A DNA stretch of 64,000 nucleotides. It comes from UBA4742 sp963734965 (lineage in GTDB: Bacteria; Actinomycetota; Acidimicrobiia; Acidimicrobiales; Acidimicrobilacustridaceae). A program made the position numbers and the translations under genes. The notes under the pieces were generated by a model. That model did not search any database. It saw only the letters and a program-made list of their open reading frames with translations, and was not told the DNA's origin. Of this stretch, positions 10,477 through 18,545 are shown one piece after another. The stretch spans positions 2,046,001 to 2,110,000 of the forward strand of contig CAVTJK010000003.1 in the NCBI GenBank assembly GCA_963734965.1, in the 5' to 3' direction. Position 1 is the stretch's first letter. Each line of letters starts with the position of its first letter.

Positions 10477-11506
10477 GGGCCCCCACCTCGACCTCGTCGG
10501 CGGCTCGGGTCGGTGTCGGTCCCGGCGCCGGGCCGCCGTCGTCCACCGCGGCCGTGCGGTCGATCTCGTCGGGGGGTGGGGTCCCGAAGGCCTCGCTTCC
10601 CGAGCCGAGCATCAGGAACAGCACCGCCATGCGGACGGGTACGCCGTTGCGCACCTGGTCGACGACGGCCACGTTGGGGCGGTCGGCCACCTCGGCCGCG
10701 ATCTCCACCCCTCGGTTCATGGGTCCCGGGTGCATGACGATGGCGCCGACGGCCTCGGCCCGGTCGGCCCGATCGGGGGTCAGGCCGTAGCCGGCGGTGT
10801 ACTCGCGCAATGACGGCACGAGCGCCTCGGTCATGCGCTCGCGTTGCATGCGCAGCAGGTAGACGACGTCGGTCTGCTCGAGGACGGCATCGAGATCGTG
10901 GGTGACCTCGACCGGCCAGCCGACGAGGCTGGGCGGCAGCAGCGTGGGCGGGGCGACGAGTGTCACCTGCGCACCGAGGGCGGTGAAGGCAGCGACGTCC
11001 GAGCGAGCGACCCGGCTGTGCTTGATGTCGCCGACGATGGCGATGCGCCGCCCGTCGAGCGAACCGAGGCGTTGGCGGATCGTGTAGCAGTCGAGCAGGG
11101 CCTGGGTCGGATGCTCGTGCCAACCGTCGCCGGCGTTGATCACCGACGAGGTCGCCCACCGGGCGATCTGGGCGGGCACGCCGGCCGAGCCGTGCCTCAC
11201 GACCAGGGCGTCGACGCCCATGGCCTCGATGGTCTGGATCGTGTCACGGATCGACTCGCCCTTCTTGAGCGACGACGAGCCGGCGGTGAAGGTCATCGAG
11301 TCGGCGCCGAGCCGTTTGGCGGCGGCGTCGAAGCTCAGGCGGGTGCGCGTCGAGTCCTCGAAGAAGACCGACACGACGGTCTTGCCCCGCAGGGCCGGCA
11401 CCTTGGGGATCGATCGGGCGCTGACCTCGACGAAGCTGTCGGTGAGGCGCAGGACCTCGTCGATGCCGTCGGCCCCCAGGTCGTCGATGCTCAACAGGTG
11501 CTTCAC
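10469..11506 (-). CDS. pyrB: Aspartate carbamoyltransferase catalytic subunit
   Basis: Joins carbamoyl phosphate and aspartate. The 345-residue chain carries the carbamoyl-phosphate motif FEDSTRTRLSF near residue 51, GDGWHEHPTQALLD, and the aspartate-binding HPGPMNRGVE. It is about 30 residues longer than usual owing to a Pro/Ala/Asp-rich tail after the last conserved helix (VRMAVLFLML). No pyrI regulatory gene is present. Its start overlaps the pyrR stop by 4 bases. Confidence 0.95.
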
Positions 11507-12069
11507 TTGCGCATCTCCCCCAGCTCGACCCCTTCCGGTCCGACATCGACCACTTCGTCGCGCCGCGTCGGCAGGTTCTTGCCCACGAAGTCGGGACGAA
11601 TGGGCAGCTCACGGTGGCCGCGGTCGATCATGACGGCCAGCTGCACGGCCCGAGGGCGGCCGAAGTCGGTCAGGGCGTCGAGCGCAGCCCGGATGGTCCG
11701 ACCGGTGAAGAGCACGTCGTCGACCAGCACGACGATCTTGCCGCCGAGGTCGAACGGGATGTCGGTGACGGCTTCGGGCAGGACCGGCCGCAGCCCGATG
11801 TCGTCGCGATAGAAGGCCACGTCGAGGGTGCCGAGGGGGATGTCGACCTGTTCGATCTGGTTGAGGTCGTCGGCCAGCAGGCCGGCCAGCCCCACCCCGC
11901 CGGTCTGCAACCCGATGATCACGACCTCGTCGAGCCCGTGGTTGCGCTCGATGACCTCGTGGGCCATCCGCCAGACAGCCCGCTGGATGTCGTCGGGGCC
12001 CATGACCCGGGTCCGGGCATGAAAAACGCCCCCGTATGGGGGCGTGATGCGGCGTTCGCGTTCGGCCAT
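11503..12069 (-). CDS. pyrR: PyrR: pyr operon attenuation protein and uracil phosphoribosyltransferase
   Basis: RNA-binding regulator that senses UMP; also a weak uracil phosphoribosyltransferase. The core MGPDDIQRAVWRMAHEVIERN, the PRPP-binding VVLVDDVLFTGRTIRAALD and the RNA-binding RPR/LPIRPDFVGKNLPT regions are present. The start is uncertain. ATG 12069 has AGGAAGG nine bases upstream but places a terminator hairpin inside the first codons. ATG 12003 gives the usual family N-terminus but lacks a ribosome site. The frame also stays open to 12111, which is implausible because it would include the PyrR-binding loop. Confidence 0.92.
   Translation of the reverse strand: MAERERRITPPYGGVFHARTRVMGPDDIQRAVWRMAHEVIERNHGLDEVVIIGLQTGGVGLAGLLADDLNQIEQVDIPLGTLDVAFYRDDIGLRPVLPEAVTDIPFDLGGKIVVLVDDVLFTGRTIRAALDALTDFGRPRAVQLAVMIDRGHRELPIRPDFVGKNLPTRRDEVVDVGPEGVELGEMRK
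12022..12045 (-). terminator. Intrinsic terminator of the pyr attenuator
   Basis: On the minus strand an 8-bp perfect stem (ACGCCCCC with GGGGGCGT, loop ATAC) is followed at once by TTTTT. This is a canonical Rho-independent terminator. It points into the pyr operon and lies about 50 bases downstream of the PyrR-binding loop. Termination here would stop transcription before nearly all of pyrR. Confidence 0.85.
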
Positions 12070-12091
12070 CGCGTGATGCCTTCCTGTCCGT

Positions 12092-12111
12092 GTGAGCCTC
12101 ACGGGACTCAC
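12092..12111 (-). promoter_or_regulatory. PyrR-binding loop (pyr RNA element)
   Basis: The minus strand reads GTGAG-TCCCGTGAGG-CTCAC, a 5-bp stem enclosing the loop. Bases 12108-12095 match the Bacillus PyrR recognition consensus ARUCCNGNGAGGYU at all 14 positions. It lies just after the inferred transcription start and directly before the AGGAAGG ribosome site. UMP-bound PyrR could therefore affect both the downstream terminator and translation initiation. Confidence 0.85.
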
Positions 12112-12128
12112 TTCACGGTCAGGCGTTC

Positions 12129-12134
12129 ACCCTA
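12129..12134 (-). promoter_or_regulatory. Candidate -10 of the pyr operon
   Basis: TAGGGT on the minus strand, the most common -10 form seen in this window. Transcription would start near 12122, about 11 bases before the PyrR loop, giving a ~50-base leader. No convincing -35 hexamer is visible. Confidence 0.45.
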
Positions 12135-12161
12135 GCAGACACGCTCCTCCTTCCACGCTGG

Positions 12162-12214
12162 CGAACCTGTGCCGTCCGATGTGTCCATGGGCGCGCGTTT
12201 GCGGCACAGGTTCG
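12162..12214. repeat. 13-bp perfect inverted repeat between nusB and pyrR leader
   Basis: CGAACCTGTGCCG (12162-12174) and its exact reverse complement (12202-12214) flank a 27-base spacer. It starts 6 bases beyond the nusB stop and ends about 28 bases before the pyr -10. No T-run follows on either strand. It may end the efp-nusB transcript without a U-tract, or bind a protein. Confidence 0.6.
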
Positions 12215-12219
12215 AGTGG

Positions 12220-12655
12220 TCAATCCGCTTGGGGGTCGCCGCGTTCGTCGGCGGCCACGGCGGAGAGCAGGCCGTTGACGAAGCGTGGCGAGTCGTCGGT
12301 GCTGAAGGACTTGGCCAAAGAGACGGCCTCGTTGATGACCGCGCCGGTGGGGACGTCGGGTCGGTACACGAGCTCGTAGACGCCGATGCGCAGCAGCTGG
12401 CGGTCGATGCTCGGCATCCGCTCGAGGCTCCACCCCTTGGCGTAGGCCCGGATCGTGGCATCGACCTCGTCGACGTGTTCGCCCACCCCGATCACGAGCT
12501 CGACGGCGAACGGTTCGGCCTCGACCGGCAGCGCGGCGATGACCTCGGCCGGCGTCTCGGACTTGGCCTCGGCCTCGTAGAGCAGGGCCAGCGCCCGCTC
12601 GCGCGCCTCTCGACGACTCCCGACGCCCCCGCCGAGGCCGGACGGCGTCGCTCAC
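12220..12655 (-). CDS. nusB: Transcription antitermination factor NusB (N-terminal frameshift)
   Basis: RNA-binding partner of NusE in rRNA antitermination. The region from REARERALALLYEAEAKSE to the end (MPSIDRQLLRIGVYEL, GAVINEAVSLAKSFS, RFVNGLLSAV) is typical. The GTG at 12655 overlaps the efp stop as GTGA but is one base out of frame with that body. One indel in the G-rich stretch near 12600-12645 would join them. The alternative, a start inside the body, lacks a start codon. Confidence 0.85.
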
Positions 12656-13215
12656 GCCCGGGTCAGGTACTCGCCGCTGCGCGTGTCCACCTTGATCCGA
12701 TCACCCGGCTCGACGAACAGCGGTACCTGCACGACCAGTCCGGTCTCGAGCGTGGCCGGCTTGCGGGCGCCCGACACCCGGTCGCCCTGGACGCCGGGCT
12801 CGGTCTGGGCGATGTTGAGCTCGACCGCGGCCGGCAGCTCGACGCCGACGATCTCGTCGGCGTACATCTCGAGCACTGCGCCCGACCCTTCGACGACGTA
12901 GTTGGTGGCGTCACCCAAGGCGGCCGGGCCCACGTTGAGCTGCTCATAGGACGAGTTGTCCATGAAGACGTAGTCGTCGCCCTCGCGGTAGAGGAACTGC
13001 ATCTCACGCTTGTCGATCATGGCCCGCTCGACCTTCTCGCCCCCTCGGAAGGTGCGGTCGACCACGGCCCCGTTGCGCACGTTCTTGAGCGTCGTGCGCA
13101 CGAAGGCCCCGCCCTTGCCCGGCTTGACGTGCTGGAACTCGACGACCTGGAACAACCCGTCGTCGAGGTTGAGGGTCATGCCGTTCTTCAGATCGTTGGT
13201 GGTGATGGCGGCCAT
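12652..13215 (-). CDS. efp: Translation elongation factor P
   Basis: Relieves ribosomes stalled at polyproline; several proteins here are proline-rich. The 187-residue protein has the three-domain family layout. The domain I loop HVKPGKGGAFVRTTLKNV carries the conserved lysine, and the OB-fold domain III runs to DTRSGEYLTRA. The start is ATG 13215, 22 bases after the peptidase gene. Confidence 0.96.
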   Translation of the reverse strand: MAAITTNDLKNGMTLNLDDGLFQVVEFQHVKPGKGGAFVRTTLKNVRNGAVVDRTFRGGEKVERAMIDKREMQFLYREGDDYVFMDNSSYEQLNVGPAALGDATNYVVEGSGAVLEMYADEIVGVELPAAVELNIAQTEPGVQGDRVSGARKPATLETGLVVQVPLFVEPGDRIKVDTRSGEYLTRA

Positions 13216-13236
13216 GGAATGCGCTCCTGCGGTCGG

Positions 13237-14361
13237 TCAGACCGCGGTGGTCTTGGGGGTGAGGGTGAGAGGTCGGCTCCCGTCGGCGGTGACGACGAGG
13301 GTGTCCTCGACGCGCACGCCGCCATGGGTGGGCAGGTACACACCCGGCTCGACGGTGACGACGAATCCGGGAGCGAGCGTAGCATCGGCCGTCGCCGCCA
13401 CCCGTGGGGCCTCGTGGATCTCGAGCCCGACGCCGTGACCGGTGGCGTGCAGGAAGGCGTCGGCCCATCCGGCCTCGCCGATCACGGCCCGGCAGGCGGC
13501 GTCGATGTCGGCGACCGCCACGCCATCAGCGATGGCGTCGACACCGGCCTGCTGGGCGGCGGTGACGACCTCGAGCATCCGCGCCTGGGTCGGTGACGGT
13601 TCGCCCAGCATGACGGTGCGAGTCATGTCCGAGCAGTACCCGTCGACGACGGCTCCGAAGTCGAGCACGACGAGGTCGCCCTCGACGATCCGGCGGCTCG
13701 AGGGCCGGTGGTGCGGCTTGGCCCCGTTCGGACCGGAGCCGACGATGGTCTCGAAGGAGTTGCCCGAGGCACCGAGGCGACGGATCTCGAAGTCGAGCTC
13801 TATGCCGAACTCCTGCTCGGTGAGCTCGTCGAGCAGGCGCGTCCGGACATTGGCCAACGCCTGATCGGCGATGGCCGCCGCCGCCTCGATCCGGGCCACC
13901 TCGCCGTCGTCCTTGACCAGCCGCAGGTCGTCCACCAGCCCCACGGTGGCCACCAGGTCGACGCCGTCGAACCAGGTCTGGGCGAAGACGCGCTGCTGGT
14001 CCCAGGTGATGGCGTCGGCTTCGAGCGCCAGTCGCGCCACGCCGGCCGCACGGACGGCATCGCCGACCACCTCGCGGGCGGTCACGCCGGCCACGTCGAT
14101 CTCGGCCTCGACGCCGGCCGCCGACAGCTGCTCGGCCGCCTGCTGGCCGTAGCGCCCGTCGGTCACGAGCAGCAGATCGTCGGGCAGGACCAGCACCGCC
14201 CCCGCCGAGCCCGTGAACCCGGTCAGGTAGCGGATGTTGACCATCTTGTTGACGAGCAACGCGTCGGCCGTTCCGGCGGCGGCCAGGGCGGCGCGCAGGC
14301 GAGGGACCCGCCCGGCCACGTCCATCGGGGCCAGGCGGTCGAGCCCGAGTACGGCGGTCAC
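13237..14361 (-). CDS. pepQ: Xaa-Pro aminopeptidase/dipeptidase, M24 family
   Basis: Metallopeptidase that removes residues next to proline; the exact specificity (PepP or PepQ) is not visible. The N-terminal creatinase domain begins near VPRLRAALAAAGTADALLV. The pita-bread domain carries the metal ligands in VVLDFGAVVDGYCSD, the catalytic His in ATGHGVGLEIHEAP, and Glu residues in VVTVEPGVY and VRVEDTLVV. The frame continues upstream into aroQ shadow sequence. The GTG at 14361, overlapping the aroQ stop as GTGA, gives 374 residues and is preferred. Confidence 0.9.
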   Translation of the reverse strand: MTAVLGLDRLAPMDVAGRVPRLRAALAAAGTADALLVNKMVNIRYLTGFTGSAGAVLVLPDDLLLVTDGRYGQQAAEQLSAAGVEAEIDVAGVTAREVVGDAVRAAGVARLALEADAITWDQQRVFAQTWFDGVDLVATVGLVDDLRLVKDDGEVARIEAAAAIADQALANVRTRLLDELTEQEFGIELDFEIRRLGASGNSFETIVGSGPNGAKPHHRPSSRRIVEGDLVVLDFGAVVDGYCSDMTRTVMLGEPSPTQARMLEVVTAAQQAGVDAIADGVAVADIDAACRAVIGEAGWADAFLHATGHGVGLEIHEAPRVAATADATLAPGFVVTVEPGVYLPTHGGVRVEDTLVVTADGSRPLTLTPKTTAV

Positions 14362-14798
14362 GGCAGGCTCCGCACGGCGGCCTCGACCGCGAGCGCATAC
14401 CCGAGGCCGCCCAACCCGGTGATGGTCCCGGTGGCCACGGGCGCGACCACCGACGTGTGCCGCCACGGCTCGCGAGCGTTCGGGTTGGACAGGTGGACCT
14501 CGATCACCGGCCCTTCGAAGGCCGCCAGTGCGTCGTGGAGACCCCACGCGTAGTGGGTGAAGGCGGCGGGGTTGATCACGATGGCCGCGCACCGGCCCCG
14601 GCCGCCGTGGATCGCCTCGATGAGCACGCCCTCGTGATCGGACTGGACGTGTTCGAGCGCGAAGCCGTTGGCTTCGGCGACCGACCGGGCCGTGGCCACG
14701 TGATCGTCGAGGGTGTCGGTGCCGTAGACCTCGGGCTCGCGCTCGCCGAGCAGGCTCAGGTTCGGACCGCTCAGCAACAAGATGATGGCCTCGCTCAT
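14358..14798 (-). CDS. aroQ: 3-dehydroquinate dehydratase, type II
   Basis: Converts 3-dehydroquinate to 3-dehydroshikimate. The 146-residue protein is type II: LLLSGPNLSLLGEREPEVYG with the catalytic Tyr, QSDHEGVLIEAIH, INPAAFTHYAWGLHDAL and VIEVHLSNPNAREPWRH. The usual PNLNLLG appears here as PNLSLLG. ATG 14798 overlaps the aroB stop (ATGA). Because of the aroB frameshift, a naive gene caller would fuse AroB and AroQ into one 497-residue protein; that fusion is not real. Confidence 0.93.
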   Translation of the reverse strand: MSEAIILLLSGPNLSLLGEREPEVYGTDTLDDHVATARSVAEANGFALEHVQSDHEGVLIEAIHGGRGRCAAIVINPAAFTHYAWGLHDALAAFEGPVIEVHLSNPNAREPWRHTSVVAPVATGTITGLGGLGYALAVEAAVRSLP

Positions 14799-15851
14799 GT
14801 CCGACCCTCGCCCGCCGCGGCGCCGGCGCCGGCGACCGGCATGGCGGCGAAGGCGGCGTCGATAGCCGAGCGATCCACGTCGTTGACCACTTCGACTCCG
14901 TTCGGTCCGTCCAGCACGAAGGTCACGCCGTCGATGGCCTTCTTGTCCCGACCGAACAGGCTCACCAGCTCGTCCGGGTCGCTCCCGGCCGGCAGGGCGG
15001 CGGGCAGGTCGTAGGCGGCCACGACGCGACGGTGCTCGTCGACCCGCGACGTCGTCGATGCGGCCGAGCTGGTGGGCCAGCAGGGCCGCGAAGATCAGTC
15101 CGATGGCCACCGCTTCGCCGTGGCGCAGGTCGAAGTCGCCGGCGATCTCGAGGGCGTGGCCCAGCGTGTGCCCGTAGTTGAGCGTGGCTCGGCGCGCGTC
15201 CTCGCGCTCGTCACCGGACACCACGGCGGCCTTGATGGCGACGCACCGCGCCACCTGGCTGGTCAGATCGAGCTCCTCGATCGGGGTCGAGCCGAAGCTT
15301 CCGTCGTCGAGGAAGTGGTACTTGGCCACCTCGCCCTGCCCGCTGCGCAACTCGCGGGGCGGGAGCGTGGCGAGCAGGTCGGTGTCGCACAGCACCGCAC
15401 GCGGCTGCCAGTAGGCGCCAACCAGGTTCTTGCCCTCGGGCAGGTTCACGCCGGTCTTGCCGCCGATCGCGGCGTCGACCTGGCCGAGCAAGGTCGTGGG
15501 CACGTGCACGACGTCGATGCCCCGGTGGTACACGGCGGCCGCGAACCCCGCCACGTCGGTGACCATCCCCCCGCCGACGGCGACGACAGCGTCGGCCCGG
15601 GTCAGTCCCCACTGCGACCACGATCGGCACAGCTCCTCGACCGTGGCCATGGTCTTCTGGTCCTCGCCGGCGCCGATCAGGAACGTCTGGTGCTCGACCC
15701 CGGGATCGAGGTCGACATCGATGCCCGGCTGGGTGACGACCGCGACCCGCCGCGCCCGGGGTGGCACCACGCCCGCGAGGGCCTCGACCGCTCCGGCCCC
15801 GACCACGACCTCGTACGAGCGCGCCCCCAACTCGACCGGGATGGTGATCAT
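14795..15851 (-). CDS. aroB: 3-dehydroquinate synthase (frameshifted)
   Basis: Second shikimate-pathway enzyme, NAD- and metal-dependent. The N-terminal body has AVVAVGGGMVTDVAGFAAAV (NAD site), HVPTTLLGQVDAAIGGKTGV and LNYGHTLGHALE (metal ligands). After GRIDDVAG the frame breaks at about 15043-15046 (one extra C in a CCC run). It resumes as VDEHRRVVAAYDLPAALP, FGRDKKAIDG and TFVLDGPNGVEV. All conserved parts exist, so an indel artefact is likely. It overlaps aroCK by 4 bases. Confidence 0.9.
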
Positions 15852-17689
15852 GAGCGGGCGGGATCGAGCAGACGACTGCGCACGGCCGCGGCGACCTGGT
15901 CGACGTCGAGCGTGCGGTCACCCCGGCGCTCGTCGAGCACGATGTCGGCAACCGACTTGTAGAGCGGCTCGCGCTCCGTGCTCAGGGCGGCCAGCGCGGC
16001 GGCCGGGTCGTCGGCCAACAGCGGGCGGTGGTCCCCCACGCGCACGCGCCCGGCCAGGACTGACGGGTCGGCCTTGAGCCACACCACGTGGCCGCCCCGG
16101 GCCACGACATCCTGGAGCAGCCGGCGGTTCTCGGGATCGAGCACGACCCCGCCCGCGGCGGCGATGATCGATGGCTCGTCGGCGGCGAGGGCGGCTCGCA
16201 GGGCGGCTCGCTCCTCGAAGCGAAAGGCGGCCTCACCATCGGTCTCGAAGATCTCGCGGACGGTGCGCCCGGTGCGAGCCTGGACCTGCTCGTCGCTGTC
16301 GACGAACTTGAGCCCGAAGGCCGACGCCAGCCGCCGGCCCACCGACGTCTTGCCCGATCCCATCATGCCGACCAGCACGACATGGGACTTGAGACCACCG
16401 CCGGGGGTGCCCGGGATCGAGCGCATCGGCGATCCCGTCATGTCGAGGTCCGAGAACGCCTCGATGGCGTCCCAGTTGAGAGGCGCGGTCTCGTCGGCCG
16501 TGATGGAGACCGCGGTCGTGCGGCGGGCTGCTTGGTGGACCTGTTCGACGTACCCGGCATGGTTGCGAACCAGCTCGGAGATCGAATCGCCCCCGAACTT
16601 GCGCAGGACCTCGTTGGCCAACACCAGCGCGACCATGGTCTCGGCGACGACGCCCATGGCCGGCACGGCGGTGACGTCGGTGCGCTCCTTGAACGAGACC
16701 GTCTCCTCCTTGGTGGCGGTGTCGACGGTGCCGAGCGACGGCCGGTTCAGCGTGGCCAGGGGCTTCATGGCCACGCGAGCCACGAGCAGCTCGCCGGTGC
16801 TCATGCCGCCCTCGATCCCACCGGCCCTCGTCGTCTCCCGGCGGTAGCTCTGCTCGTCGGCATCCCACGAGATCGGGTCGTGCGCCTCGCTCCCTCGGCG
16901 CCCGGCGACCTCGAAGCCGTCGCCGATCTCGACGCCCTTGACGGCCTGGATGCTCATCAGCGCCTGGGCGATGCGACCGTCGAGCTTGCGGTCCCAATGG
17001 ACGTGGCTGCCCAGCCCGATGGGAAGGCCGTAGCCGAGGACCTCGACCCGCCCCCCGAGCGAATCACCGACCTTGGCCGCCGCCTTGATCTCGGTCACCA
17101 TGGCCGCCTCGGCGTCCGGATCGAAGCACCGCACCTGCGACTCGTCGACCGTGGCCAGATCGGCGGGGGTGGGCCGCAACCCTTCGGCGATGCCAACCCG
17201 GCCGAGGGCGACGACGTGGGACACGATCTCGGTCCCCAGCGTGGCGAGCAGCGCTTTGGCCACCGCGCCGGCCGCGACCCGCGCCGCCGTCTCTCGGGCG
17301 GAGGCCCGCTCGAGCACATCGCGCGCGTCGGTGAAGTCGTACTTCTGCATCCCGGTCAGGTCGGCATGGCCCGGTCGAGGGGTCGTCAGCGGCGTCGCGG
17401 TCTGCCCCGGCGCCGGCGACATCTCCTCGGTCCACTTCTTCTCCCACTCGCTGTTGGCGATCTCGATGGCGATGGGAGATCCGAGCGTGCGACCGTGACG
17501 CACGCCGCCCACGATCGTCACCTCGTCCTGTTCGAAGCGCATGCGCGGCCCGCGGCCGTAGCCGAGTCGGCGACGGGCCAACTCGGCCTGGATGTCCTCG
17601 ACGGTGATGGTCAGGCCGGCCGGCACCCCTTCGAGCACGACCACCAGGGCGCGGCCGTGAGACTCGCCGGCGGTCAGGAAACGCAGCAT
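15848..17689 (-). CDS. aroCK: Fused chorismate synthase - shikimate kinase (AroC-AroK)
   Basis: A single uninterrupted 613-codon frame. Residues 1-390 are a full chorismate synthase: FLTAGESHGRALV at the start, a GRGPRMRFEQDEV segment, RPGHADLTGMQKY, and the late ARETAARVAAGA. Residues ~391-435 are a linker rich in Ser/Thr/Pro/Gly. Residues 436-613 are a complete shikimate kinase: GMMGSGKTSVG Walker A, FVDSDEQV with the substrate-binding Asp, AAGGVV, and the RPLL lid. AroC and AroK are normally adjacent separate genes. Here no stop lies between them, unless an indel has removed one. ATG 17689 is 6 bases after a TAACCT hexamer. Confidence 0.9.
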   Translation of the reverse strand: MLRFLTAGESHGRALVVVLEGVPAGLTITVEDIQAELARRRLGYGRGPRMRFEQDEVTIVGGVRHGRTLGSPIAIEIANSEWEKKWTEEMSPAPGQTATPLTTPRPGHADLTGMQKYDFTDARDVLERASARETAARVAAGAVAKALLATLGTEIVSHVVALGRVGIAEGLRPTPADLATVDESQVRCFDPDAEAAMVTEIKAAAKVGDSLGGRVEVLGYGLPIGLGSHVHWDRKLDGRIAQALMSIQAVKGVEIGDGFEVAGRRGSEAHDPISWDADEQSYRRETTRAGGIEGGMSTGELLVARVAMKPLATLNRPSLGTVDTATKEETVSFKERTDVTAVPAMGVVAETMVALVLANEVLRKFGGDSISELVRNHAGYVEQVHQAARRTTAVSITADETAPLNWDAIEAFSDLDMTGSPMRSIPGTPGGGLKSHVVLVGMMGSGKTSVGRRLASAFGLKFVDSDEQVQARTGRTVREIFETDGEAAFRFEERAALRAALAADEPSIIAAAGGVVLDPENRRLLQDVVARGGHVVWLKADPSVLAGRVRVGDHRPLLADDPAAALAALSTEREPLYKSVADIVLDERRGDRTLDVDQVAAAVRSRLLDPARS

Positions 17690-17695
17690 CGGCTC

Positions 17696-17701
17696 AGGTT
17701 A
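17696..17701 (-). promoter_or_regulatory. Leaderless -10 (TAACCT) of aroCK
   Basis: TAACCT lies 6 bases before the aroCK ATG on the minus strand. No ribosome-binding site is present in the spacer, which fits a leaderless transcript for the aroCK-aroB-aroQ-pepQ-efp-nusB run. Confidence 0.5.
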
Positions 17702-17755
17702 CCGGTCGCCGCCCGACGGCTTTCCCACAAATGACCTGGGGTGATCCGGGCGGAC

Positions 17756-18458
17756 TCAGGCGCTCAGCGTCAGCGTGACCAGATGCGGGGTGAGCAGGAC
17801 CACGATCATCGTGCCGAGGGCCAGGTACGGACCGAACGGGATGGCGGCGCGCCGGCTGGCGCCCTGGATGGTCAGCAAGGTGATGCCGATGATCGATCCG
17901 AAGACAGCACCGAGTCCGAGGGCCCAGAGCACCAAAACGAACGCCGTCGAATAGCCCACGCTCAGCCAGCCCGAGATAGAGGCCCATCACCGCCGCCAAC
18001 TTCACATCGCCGAAACCCATCCCTCGGGGCGAGATCAGATGGAACACGAAGAGGATCCCGAAGTAGATGCCGCAACCGGCGAAGGCGTACGCGATCTGCT
18101 TGGGATGGCCGGCCCGCAGCGATTCGACGACGACGATGATCACCGAGACAGCGAAGCTCGGCAGCACGATCCGGTCAGGCAGGCGGAAGCAGGCGATGTC
18201 GATCGCCGACACGGTCACCAGCATCGACGCCAGGACGAGGTACCCCACGATCAGCAGCGCCGGCGCATCGTCGAATCGGAGCCCGACGCCGATGAACGAC
18301 GCCAACATGACGGCCTGCACCGCCAGGTAGCGCCCTTCGAGGCGCACGCCGGGCAGCGGGCGGAGGCTGAGCCGATCGGGGACGCGGTCGATCAGCACCC
18401 CCGAGAACCAGCCCACGGGCAGGGCCAGCACGGCGCACACGACAGGGGCGGCGTTCAC
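17756..18458 (-). CDS. A24-family prepilin peptidase (frameshifted)
   Basis: Membrane aspartyl protease that trims type IV prepilin or Tad/Flp pilin leader peptides. Several hydrophobic segments are visible. The two catalytic Asp sites are in SAIDIACFRLPDRIV and MGFGDVKLAAVMGLYLG. The N-terminal GWFSGVLIDRVPDRLS resembles the DiS_P_DiS region but lacks the zinc-binding cysteines of PilD. One indel near 17968-17976 separates this from the C-terminal segment (VGYSTAFVLVLWALGLGA to LTLSA, stop at 17756). No pilin gene is in the window. Confidence 0.82.
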
Positions 18459-18545
18459 GGGCGGAGACCGTAGCGGGAGGGGTGTGGGGGGCCCGTGATG
18501 GCAGCGAGGGCGAGCTCGCCGAGTTGACGGGTCGGGTCGGGTCGA

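Noticed and set aside
11503..12111. PyrR start at 12111 giving 202 residues
   Set aside because: That start would place the PyrR-binding loop in the coding sequence and lacks a ribosome site; later ATGs fit the family better.
14358..15851. A 497-codon AroB-AroQ fusion protein
   Set aside because: The true AroB C-terminus is in another frame, and AroQ has its own ATG overlapping the AroB stop. The fusion comes from one extra base near 15043.
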